DNA of 64,000 bases from Desulfovibrio desulfuricans (GTDB lineage Bacteria > Desulfobacterota > Desulfovibrionia > Desulfovibrionales > Desulfovibrionaceae). The stretch is taken from positions 1 to 64,000 of the forward strand of contig NZ_JANFYZ010000015.1 in assembly GCF_024460775.1 (NCBI RefSeq), written 5' to 3'. Positions 36,072-43,223 of the stretch are shown in pieces; within the stretch, counting starts at the first letter, position 1; each line of letters opens with the position of its first letter. A program made the position numbers and the translations under genes. The notes beneath the pieces were generated by a model. The model had not been told where the DNA came from and searched no databases. It worked only from the letters and a program-made list of their open reading frames with translations.

Positions 36072-37241
36072 TTATTCACCCGGAGGAGCTGGCGAAAGCA
36101 GCTTTTCAGGCACCTCGCCGGGACCGGGAATGACCAGTGTTTCCGGATTCATGCTGTACCAGGCAAACCACATGGAATACGCGCCGTAAAACTGCGGCAT
36201 GGACGCGCCCTTCATGTTGCCGTCAAGCGCCACGCCCGTGGCAGGATCCCACTGGCTGCGCGTGGTCAGATCCATGAGCTTGCCGTTCTGGGATATGAAC
36301 AGGAATGGCTCGGCCCATATCTGGCGGTTAAAAAGACGCACCACCTCAAGGCCCCGGTCATAGACTGCCAGAAGGGCATTGGGCCCCACAAAAAAATTCA
36401 CGGCCCCCTTTTTGCGCACATAGCCTATGTCGATAGCCAAAAGATACCCCTCATATTCAATGCACAGCATGGGCGTTTTGCGGGCAAAACGTTTGTCCAT
36501 GCGCTCCACTGGATAAATGAGCCTGTCGTTATCGTAGTAGGTTCCCTTGCGCAGGTAGTTGCCGTAGGGATCGCGCCCGTAGGGCTTGTTGCCGTTAGGC
36601 TTGGCAAGCACCAAGGCATGCGGAAAGGTGCGCTTTGCCGCGCCCCAGGTTGTCCAGTATACGGGCACCATGGGGAGCCCTCGGCCCAGCAGGGGGCCGT
36701 CAAAGGCCATGCCTGTTTCCTGTAGCCAGAGACTGCCGGAATTGCGGTCAATCAGAACGCTGTTGCCGTCGTAGAGGCGGCCTTCCGTGTCAAAAATAAG
36801 GTTCAGGCCCCCCATGGAAGAATCATAGGCCATGAAGGTGCCGGTGGTGGGGCAGTAGGTGATGGCGTAGGCCTTGTCGTCCACGATTTCGTTGACAACC
36901 TGATGCCATACCATGATGCGTTGCGGGTAAACGCGCGCGCCCCCTTGCAACATGGCGATAAACACCACCTCGTCATCGCTGAGGCTCAGGTTTGCATCCT
37001 GAATGCGGTCGTAGCGCGGGCGGTACAGGGAAGGGATGGAGCCGTATTTGACGCCTGTTTCAATCAGCTTGCCGTTGATGGCGGCAAGCTCCTGCAAGCT
37101 GCGTGGTCTGGCCTGGGCATCATTGGCATTCCAGAGCGCTGCGAGCGTGAGCAGCGTGAGGCCCGCCATGATCAGGCAAAGCGTGCGCAATGCGGGCAGG
37201 TTGGCTGAAAGCCGCGCAGGGCCAGGGCTTGGGCTTGTCAC
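36072..37241 (-). CDS. DUF3179 domain protein, membrane-anchored or exported
   Basis: A 389-residue protein. An N-terminal hydrophobic segment (LCLIMAGLTLLTLAALW) with ANDAQARP after it may be a signal peptide. The body matches DUF3179: VVNEIVDDKAYAITYCPTTGTFMAYD, NSVLIDRNSGSLWLQETGMAFDGP and YWTTWGAAKRTFPHA. Function is unknown; the single cysteine in the TYCP block is typical of the family. It starts with GTG 37241, overlapping the rfbD stop by four bases (GTGA), so it is cotranscribed with rfbD, an odd pairing. Confidence 0.85.
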   Translation of the reverse strand: MTSPSPGPARLSANLPALRTLCLIMAGLTLLTLAALWNANDAQARPRSLQELAAINGKLIETGVKYGSIPSLYRPRYDRIQDANLSLSDDEVVFIAMLQGGARVYPQRIMVWHQVVNEIVDDKAYAITYCPTTGTFMAYDSSMGGLNLIFDTEGRLYDGNSVLIDRNSGSLWLQETGMAFDGPLLGRGLPMVPVYWTTWGAAKRTFPHALVLAKPNGNKPYGRDPYGNYLRKGTYYDNDRLIYPVERMDKRFARKTPMLCIEYEGYLLAIDIGYVRKKGAVNFFVGPNALLAVYDRGLEVVRLFNRQIWAEPFLFISQNGKLMDLTTRSQWDPATGVALDGNMKGASMPQFYGAYSMWFAWYSMNPETLVIPGPGEVPEKLLSPAPPGE

Positions 37242-38125
37242 TGCGCCCCGCCTTTGCCGGTGTGCGCGGGCAGATAGTCGCTGAAAACATAATCACGCAG
37301 GGCCTGAGGCCACGGGCGCGGCGCTTTGCCAAGAAAGGCGGCCAGCTTGCTGTTGTCCAGCACGGAAAATACTGGCCTGCGCGCTTTTTGGGGCCATTCC
37401 GCCGAATCAATGGGCACAACCCGGCACGGGGCACCGGCCAGAGAAACAGCCTCGCAAGCCAGATCACACCAGCTTGCCTGCCCGCCGTTTACCGCATGCC
37501 AGATGCCTGTGGCCCTTTTTTCCGCCAGAGCGATGCTCCAGTGCGCCAGATCAAGGGTATAGGTGGGCGAGCCTGTCTGGTCATGCACCACGTTGATGGA
37601 ATCGCGGCGCTGGCAGGCTGCAAGAATAGTATCCACAAAATTTTTGCGACCAGGGCCAAAAAGCCATGCCGTGCGTATGACGCACGAGCGGTCCGGCAGT
37701 GTTTCCAGAACGGCCTTTTCGCCTTCAAGCTTGGTGCTGGCGTATACAGAGGCCGGATGGGGCGTATCTGTTTCTTTCCACGCGGTTTCTCCCGGGCCGG
37801 AAAAAATGAAATCCGTGCTGAACTGCACAAGAAATCCGGCCCCCTGCGCCTTGAGGCAGCGCGCAATGGAGGCGGGCAAGGCGCGGTTGAGCTGGCAGGC
37901 TTCTTCCTTATGGTCTTCGGCATCGTCAACAGCCGTCCAGGCCACAGTGTTAAACACCACATCCGCCTGCGCCTCTGCAATGGCAGTTTGCAGAAACGCC
38001 ATGTCCAGCAGATTGCCGTTTTGGCGGCCAAGTGTTGCAACTTCCCACTCGCGGGCTTTAAGCACTCGCGTCAGGGCCTGGCCCAGAAGGCCAGTTGCCC
38101 CCCCAAGTACCAGAGCTTTTGCCAT
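37238..38125 (-). CDS. rfbD: dTDP-4-dehydrorhamnose reductase
   Basis: A 295-residue short-chain dehydrogenase that performs the final NADPH step to dTDP-L-rhamnose. It has LVLGGATGLLGQAL (nucleotide binding), VAWTAVDDAEDHKEEACQLN, FSTDFIFSG, the catalytic YASTKLEGE (Tyr-x3-Lys) and RTAWLFGPG, as in RmlD. ATG 38125 is preceded by GGGGG; the far longer open frame upstream is not family-like. It completes the rfbBAC genes at 4855-7390 but stands alone 30 kb away, coupled to a DUF3179 gene. Divergent cbiK is 196 bases upstream. Confidence 0.93.
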   Translation of the reverse strand: MAKALVLGGATGLLGQALTRVLKAREWEVATLGRQNGNLLDMAFLQTAIAEAQADVVFNTVAWTAVDDAEDHKEEACQLNRALPASIARCLKAQGAGFLVQFSTDFIFSGPGETAWKETDTPHPASVYASTKLEGEKAVLETLPDRSCVIRTAWLFGPGRKNFVDTILAACQRRDSINVVHDQTGSPTYTLDLAHWSIALAEKRATGIWHAVNGGQASWCDLACEAVSLAGAPCRVVPIDSAEWPQKARRPVFSVLDNSKLAAFLGKAPRPWPQALRDYVFSDYLPAHTGKGGAQ

Positions 38126-38321
38126 GCGACCCCCAAGGTTTGCCCGCCAGCGCTGTGCTGGCGGTATCCAGGCCATTCTCCGGCACATTATCCTCGCATT
38201 GATGCCGGGGTCAATACAATACAGGCAGGTCAACATCAATTTCATACGAAGCCGCTTGGGCATTGCCAGCCGCAAGCGCCGTCCTTGCTTCAAGGGCGCA
38301 AGTGACGTACAAAAAACCCCC

Positions 38322-39113
38322 ATGAGACACGCTATTCTTCTGGTCGCCTTTGGCGCAAGCAGCCCGCAGGGGCAGAACGCCCTCAAGGGATTTGACGCCC
38401 TTGTGCGCCAGCGTTATCCCGGTATTCCGGTACGCTGGGCCTATACTTCGCTGCTCTTGCGCGAGCGCATGGCGCAGGCCCGCCAGAAGAGTGATTCCGT
38501 GTTCAAGGCAGTTTGCCGTCTTGGGCTTGAGCGGTTCGAGGCCGTAGCGGTGCAGCCCTTGCAGACCATACCCGGTCAGGAGCATGGTGATGTGCGCGCC
38601 GCAGTTGAAGAAGCCGCCGAGCACGAGCACCTGTTTTGCCGGATTGGCGCGCCCCTGCTGGCCACAGCGGACGATGTGCGCGCGACGGCGCGGGCGCTGG
38701 TGCGGCATCTGCCCGCCGAGCGCAGCGCGGATGAAGACGTGGTCTTTATGGGGCACGGCGCGGAACACGAGGCGGTTGCCCGCTATGTGGATTTGGCCAG
38801 CGCTGTGCGCGAGCTTGACAGCCGCGTGCATGTGGGGGCCATGAACGGCGCTGTGACGCTAGAAAGTATTTTGCCCAATCTCGCTTCACGCCGGGTATGG
38901 CTTATGCCGCTTTTGTCGGTGGTGGGCCGTCATGCTCTGGAGGACATGGCGGGCGAGAACGGGCACAGTTGGCGCAGTCGCATTGAGGCCCAAGGGCACC
39001 AATGCCTGCCCGTGCTCATGGGGACGGCGGAATACGCCGATGTGGCTGAAATATGGCTGCGGCATCTTGAAGATGCCGTGCAATCCCTTGCTGCTGGCTG
39101 GGAGAAGAGGTGA
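38322..39113 (+). CDS. cbiK: Sirohydrochlorin cobaltochelatase, anaerobic CbiK type
   Basis: A 263-residue chelatase that inserts cobalt into sirohydrochlorin for cobalamin (or iron for sirohaem). MRHAILLVAFGASSPQG begins the protein. MGHGAEHEA at residues 143-151 holds the metal-binding His145, and VVGRHALEDMAGE near residue 205 holds the second. No signal peptide, so it resembles the cytoplasmic of the two CbiK types described in Desulfovibrio vulgaris. The open frame is far longer upstream but family likeness starts at ATG 38322; there is no clear ribosome site. A lipoprotein gene follows after 3 bases. Confidence 0.9.
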   Translation: MRHAILLVAFGASSPQGQNALKGFDALVRQRYPGIPVRWAYTSLLLRERMAQARQKSDSVFKAVCRLGLERFEAVAVQPLQTIPGQEHGDVRAAVEEAAEHEHLFCRIGAPLLATADDVRATARALVRHLPAERSADEDVVFMGHGAEHEAVARYVDLASAVRELDSRVHVGAMNGAVTLESILPNLASRRVWLMPLLSVVGRHALEDMAGENGHSWRSRIEAQGHQCLPVLMGTAEYADVAEIWLRHLEDAVQSLAAGWEKR

Positions 39114-39116
39114 CGT

Positions 39117-39956
39117 ATGCGCGGATTTTTGGCGGCTATACTGGTTTCAGGTTTGTTGTTGGGGGGGTGCGGCGCTATGGGAACGGGTGATACCGGCCCC
39201 AAAGAAAAAGTAAACCTTGCGGCTGGCGTGCAGAACGCCAAGGCCAATGCCTTTAACCCCTACTTGCGTACTACTTTGCCCAACCTCCGCACGAACGATG
39301 CAGAGAGCCAGGCCATGCTGCAAAAAATGGGAGGGCGCGTTACGTCCATCGAGGGTGAAGCTGCCTATCGGCCCCAGTGGAAAAACGAGATATATCCCGT
39401 ATTTTTCGGCGAACCCAAGGCCCCTCACGAAGTTCTGGTGCTGCTTGATTTTGCCTCGCCGCAGAGCGAGAAGGTCTGGCATGCCGTGGCTGAGGCCAGC
39501 CGCTCGGTTTCGCCCCAGCAGTGCAAGGTGGCGGTTTTTGCCAACAGCAAGGAATACTACGGAACCGACCTCATGGGCATGGGCATCTGGATTTCTTACT
39601 CCCGCCCCGGTCAGGGCATGGCCTACATGACCTACGCGCTCTCTCGCTGGAACGAGATCAAGGCTGCCCAAAAGAAAAAGGGACACGTTGTGGCCTTTAA
39701 CAACGAATACGACGCCACGGCGGAATCCACTGACTTCCCCATCCACTACAGCTACATGAGCAAGCTGCGTCCCCCGGTGAACCCCGCCGAGGAACTGGCC
39801 GTGGGCAAATACTGCTACAATGCGGGCAATGTGAACCTGTATCAGGCCCAGCAGATTGCCCAGTATTTTGGCATCAAGACCCTGCCTGCCGTGATTGTTG
39901 ACGGCAACGTGCTGTCGTCCGTCTCTGCCAGCAGCATTCTCAAGGCCATGGAATAG
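39117..39956 (+). CDS. Lipoprotein with thioredoxin-like fold
   Basis: A 279-residue exported lipoprotein. The signal peptide ends in the lipobox LLLGGC at residues 13-18. The body has HEVLVLLDFASPQSEKVW, GIKTLPAVIVDGNVL and KYCYNAG, the order of a DsbA/DsbC-like thioredoxin fold, but no CxxC active-site pair is visible where it would be expected, so it may be a structural or binding variant. AGAGGTGA precedes ATG 39117. It is cotranscribed with cbiK and followed by a terminator. Confidence 0.75.
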   Translation: MRGFLAAILVSGLLLGGCGAMGTGDTGPKEKVNLAAGVQNAKANAFNPYLRTTLPNLRTNDAESQAMLQKMGGRVTSIEGEAAYRPQWKNEIYPVFFGEPKAPHEVLVLLDFASPQSEKVWHAVAEASRSVSPQQCKVAVFANSKEYYGTDLMGMGIWISYSRPGQGMAYMTYALSRWNEIKAAQKKKGHVVAFNNEYDATAESTDFPIHYSYMSKLRPPVNPAEELAVGKYCYNAGNVNLYQAQQIAQYFGIKTLPAVIVDGNVLSSVSASSILKAME

Positions 39957-40291
39957 CCGCCTGACGCAAAACATTCGGACGGCCTTTGGCCTTCTGAAAC
40001 TGCACGCATAATGCCGCAAAGCCCGCTCGAAAGAGCGGGCTTTGTTTTTACCTTTCACGGACGGCAAAATCCGTTGCAGGGGCAGAAACCGGAATGGAGT
40101 GGAATGAAAGGGGGCCGCAGGCAGCCAAATGGCGGGCATATGGCAGGCACTGGGTGCAGCCCTTGTTCTGGCTTACCATTTCCAGACAGGGCAGACTATA
40201 AGCTGCAAGATTATTGGGTCTGCGGCAAACTTTCTTCTGTGCAGAAGGGTTGGCTAGCGCGCCCGTAGCGCTGGAGTGCGTGGTGGCGCGG
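39957..40291. other. 335-bp convergent intergenic region
   Basis: Holds the terminator of the cbiK operon (40018-40049). The rest, up to the end of the convergent crp gene, has open frames of up to 85 codons without ribosome sites or family likeness. Nothing further is supported. Confidence 0.4.
40018..40049 (+). terminator. Terminator of the cbiK-lipoprotein operon
   Basis: Stem AAAGCCCGCTC (40018-40028) and GAGCGGGCTTT (40033-40043) with a GAAA loop, followed by GTTTTT. It lies about 60 bases after the lipoprotein stop. Confidence 0.9.
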
Positions 40292-40987
40292 CTACAGCAG
40301 GTTGTGGTCGAGGCGGTAGATCATTTCAATGGGATTGAGCAGCACAATGCGCCTGCCTGCGCCCACAATAAGCCCCGCATTGCGAAATTGCTGCAAGGTG
40401 GCGCTGACTGTGGGCTGGGTGGAGCCGACCATGGAGGCCAGTTGCTCCTGCGGAATGCTCAGTGGAATTTCGCAGGGTTTGTTCCAGCCCTCGGTGGTGC
40501 GAAGCGTTTCGTAGGCCAGAGAAATGAGCAGGCTTGCCAAGCGGTTGGCCACGTCGCTGTTCTGGCGGCGCACCAGATCGCCCATCTGGCGCAGCCTGCG
40601 CCCAAGCAGGGTAATGACGCTGCGCGCCAGCGGATAATGCTCCTGAAGCATGCTTTCAAAATCCTGCCGGTTGATGGCGTACAGCACGGATGCGCTGGCC
40701 GTTTGCGCGCTGGCCTTGCGCGGGGAATTGTTCAGCACTTCTGAAATGCCGAATATTTCGCCCTTCATACGCAGCGAGAAGGTCATTTCCTTGCCTGCGC
40801 GGTCCATGCAGAAAATACGTATCAGGCCGGATTCTATATAAAAGCAGGAGTCTCCCGCGTCACCTTCAAGAAAGACCATCTCATTCTTGGACAGTTCAAG
40901 GCGCTGGGCGTTTTTTAAAAAGGCGCTCTTGGCCTCGTCAATGCCCTTGAAAAAGTCTTCCTTTTCCAGATGCCAGAATGTGTCCAT
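40292..40987 (-). CDS. Crp/Fnr family transcriptional regulator
   Basis: A 231-residue regulator with an N-terminal cyclic-nucleotide-type sensor barrel (about 15-130; GDAGDSCFYIESGLIRIF, MKGEIFGISEVL) and a C-terminal winged helix-turn-helix (about 150-225; IPQEQLASMVGSTQPTVSATLQQF as the recognition region). No N-terminal cysteine set for an FNR-type cluster is visible. It is the last gene of the unit that begins with the DASS transporter and AprA/B-like genes, and is likely its regulator. Relatives in Desulfovibrio, such as HcpR, control anaerobic redox genes. A 17-bp hairpin sits just upstream of its GGGAAGGG ribosome site. Confidence 0.88.
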   Translation of the reverse strand: MDTFWHLEKEDFFKGIDEAKSAFLKNAQRLELSKNEMVFLEGDAGDSCFYIESGLIRIFCMDRAGKEMTFSLRMKGEIFGISEVLNNSPRKASAQTASASVLYAINRQDFESMLQEHYPLARSVITLLGRRLRQMGDLVRRQNSDVANRLASLLISLAYETLRTTEGWNKPCEIPLSIPQEQLASMVGSTQPTVSATLQQFRNAGLIVGAGRRIVLLNPIEMIYRLDHNLL

Positions 40988-41009
40988 GAATGCCCTTCCC
41001 TATGTGGTG

Positions 41010-41049
41010 CGCCAGCGTCCCGCCGTGCAGGAACGGCGGGACGCTGGCG
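41010..41049 (-). other. Perfect 17-bp hairpin before the Crp/Fnr start
   Basis: Arms CGCCAGCGTCCCGCCGT (41010-41026) and ACGGCGGGACGCTGGCG (41033-41049) are perfect complements with a six-base loop. It lies 26 bases after the AprB-like stop and about 22 before the regulator start. No T run follows on the minus strand; on the plus strand T5 follows but no plus-strand gene needs it. It could limit read-through, protect the upstream mRNA end or control regulator translation. Confidence 0.7.
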
Positions 41050-41075
41050 ACTATTTTTAATACTACTCTGCGCTA

Positions 41076-41405
41076 TCAGGCCTTGTCCAGCCTGTTCACA
41101 TAACGGTAGGTCTGTTCCTGCCCGTTGATGTCGCGGCATTTCCAGATAATGAAGTTGGAGCCCATGATGGGGCGCAGCGTGGCCTTAAAGTAGCCCAACT
41201 GGTAGGGCATCTTGATTTCAAGCGCACCTGCGGGGCAGGCCTTGATGCAGGACATGCAGTCCCAGCAGTCGCGGGCGGCCCGCAAGTAGGCCTTGCCCGT
41301 GGCGGGGTTCAGAGCCATGAGATCGCCGGGGCAGATTTCTTCGCAATGGGTTTCTTCGCGCCCGTTACAGCCGTTGCATTTGTGCGTGTCAATTTTTGGC
41401 GGCAT
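41076..41405 (-). CDS. AprB-like two-[4Fe-4S] ferredoxin subunit
   Basis: A 109-residue protein clearly homologous to the APS reductase beta subunit. Cluster cysteines are C10, C13, C21, C25 and C47, C50, C53, C57. Trp48, next to C47, corresponds to the tryptophan that bridges electron flow to the flavin in AprB. The ATLRPIMGSNFIIW block matches the three-stranded sheet after the ferredoxin domain. Canonical AprB (about 150-167 residues) has a long C-terminal tail that wraps around AprA; here it is missing. The start has GTCAGGAG. It lies 15 bases after the AprA-like gene; in usual aprBA operons the order is reversed. Confidence 0.88.
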   Translation of the reverse strand: MPPKIDTHKCNGCNGREETHCEEICPGDLMALNPATGKAYLRAARDCWDCMSCIKACPAGALEIKMPYQLGYFKATLRPIMGSNFIIWKCRDINGQEQTYRYVNRLDKA

Positions 41406-41420
41406 TGTTTTTCTCCTGAC

Positions 41421-43193
41421 TTAGGGCTTGTACCTGTCGCCGGGCAGCAACTGCTCGTAGGGACGGGTAAAGGTTGTCATTTCTCCTGTGGCGGGATCGC
41501 GGCGCGACTCCACAAAGCAGTCAAAGTTTTCATCGTCGCGCTGGGGGTAGTCCGAGCGGGTCTGCCAGCCGGCCCAGCGGGTTTCCTTGCGGGCCTTGAG
41601 GTGGTGCACCACGGCTTCGGCCACGTCCACGCGGTCCATGGTTTCGTTGGCCTGCATGAGGTCGTGCAGATCCCTGGCGCGCAGATGCTTGAACTGGCTT
41701 TGCAGAATCTTGATGTGCCGCAGGGCGTAATCAAGCTGCTGCTCGTTGACGCGATAAAACTGGCTGGAACCGCCAGCGTATTCATCCATGAGCCTTTGCA
41801 GGCGTTCCTTCATTTCCAGCGGGCTTACGCCCTCTTCTTCGCGCGTGAGCAGGGGAGCGTACACGCGTTCCTTTTCCTGCGCGATCTGGGCGGCATCAAG
41901 CTCCGGCGCATCGGACACGGCCATGTAGGCAAGAGCGCCGCGCGCGGCCAGTTTGCCTTCGGCGCAGCAGCCGCCCACAAACTTGTTGGGATTGCCGCCT
42001 GCGGTTTCGCCCGCTGCGAACAGGCCGGGCAGGGTTGTCATGCGTTCCATGTCCACCCAGTAGCCGCCGCCGGTGTGCCCGCCCATGATGTAGGGATCGG
42101 AACCGAAGATTTCGATGGGTTCCTTGGACGGATCCTGCCCACGGCTGGCGAGGAAGAGCACGAAGGAAGGACGCTCGTTGAGGTAGTCTTCCATCATGGC
42201 CTTGGTTTTTTCCGGGGTCATGTTAGTGGTGTCGCAGAAGCAGGGGCCGCGACCGTTCAGCCATTCTTCCATGGGAGCGTTTGCGCGGATGTAGCGCGGG
42301 GCCGCATCGCCGCCAAGGCTTGCGTAGCGGCTCATGACGCGCTCGCCCAGGGAGTTGATGATGGGCGCGCCATAACCCACGGAGATGGTATCCACCGGGC
42401 CGCAAAAGTCCTTGGTGCGCGTGGCGACCCAGCGCTGCTCAAGGCTGCTGAGTTCCGCACCCTGGCGCAGGCCCATGGCGTAACCGGAACCAACGCAGTA
42501 GGGGCACATCCAGATTTGCGAGCCGCTGTCGGTGGAGTCTGCGGTGTAGGACTTGTAAAGCGTGCCCGCGCCGCCGGTGCTCACCACTGTAGCACGTGCG
42601 CGGAACACGTAGAACTTGCCGTCGCGCACGCCAAAGCCTGTGGCCCCTGTGCAGCGGCCATTGTGCACCAGCAGGCCCGTTGCTGCCACGCGGTTGTAGA
42701 CATCCGCCCCGGTTTCAAGGGCTTTTTCAGCCATGATGGGCTTGAGCTGCTCGCCGTGGATGGAAATATCCCACTTGCCCCGGTAGCGGATGTTGCCCTG
42801 CTCATCACGGAGAATGGGCAGGCCCCAGCGCTCCAGGTCTTCAACGCATTCGTTGAGTTCCTGAGCGTTGGAGAGGGCCAGATCTTCGCGCAGAGGGCCG
42901 CCGCCAACCTGCGAGCGGCTCCAGCGCACGAGGTCTTCGGGCGTCTTGTTGGGCGGAATATAGGTGTTGATGGCGTCCATACCGGCAGAACACGCGCCGG
43001 AGCGCATGATGTCGGCCTTTTCCACAATAACGATCTTGGCTGCGGGGTTGAGACGCGCAGTTTCCGTTGCCACAAAGCAACCGGCATTGCCGCCGCCGAT
43101 GATCAGCAGGTCGGCGGTTACCTCGACGGTTTCAATGTCGTTCAGGCTGGTTGGCCGAAAATCGACCGCATGTGTTGTTTTTATGCGTGCCAT
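41421..43193 (-). CDS. AprA-like flavoprotein (APS reductase alpha-subunit paralogue)
   Basis: A 590-residue flavoenzyme of the fumarate reductase/AprA superfamily. The FAD motif is GGGNAGCFVATE (33-44). Residues aligning with APS-binding AprA are kept: N76 in AINTY (N74 in Archaeoglobus AprA, as I recall), IHGE (145-148), W228 (W234), R259 in RWVATRTKD (R265) and H373 in GGHTGGGYW (H398). The 31-residue spacing from W228 to R259 is the same. But the GAWFL stretch that helps hold the adenine is DTISV (268-272), and the chain is about 70 residues shorter than Desulfovibrio AprA. No sat or qmo genes are near. Probably a relative acting on another anion; APS is not excluded. Confidence 0.85.
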   Translation of the reverse strand: MARIKTTHAVDFRPTSLNDIETVEVTADLLIIGGGNAGCFVATETARLNPAAKIVIVEKADIMRSGACSAGMDAINTYIPPNKTPEDLVRWSRSQVGGGPLREDLALSNAQELNECVEDLERWGLPILRDEQGNIRYRGKWDISIHGEQLKPIMAEKALETGADVYNRVAATGLLVHNGRCTGATGFGVRDGKFYVFRARATVVSTGGAGTLYKSYTADSTDSGSQIWMCPYCVGSGYAMGLRQGAELSSLEQRWVATRTKDFCGPVDTISVGYGAPIINSLGERVMSRYASLGGDAAPRYIRANAPMEEWLNGRGPCFCDTTNMTPEKTKAMMEDYLNERPSFVLFLASRGQDPSKEPIEIFGSDPYIMGGHTGGGYWVDMERMTTLPGLFAAGETAGGNPNKFVGGCCAEGKLAARGALAYMAVSDAPELDAAQIAQEKERVYAPLLTREEEGVSPLEMKERLQRLMDEYAGGSSQFYRVNEQQLDYALRHIKILQSQFKHLRARDLHDLMQANETMDRVDVAEAVVHHLKARKETRWAGWQTRSDYPQRDDENFDCFVESRRDPATGEMTTFTRPYEQLLPGDRYKP

Positions 43194-43223
43194 AATGTCC
43201 TCTCGGGCAAAGGGTTGGGGCGA

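Noticed and set aside
41076-43193. Calling the AprA/B-like genes canonical aprBA
   Set aside because: Order, length, adenine segment, missing AprB tail and missing sat/qmo neighbours all differ, though homology is clear.
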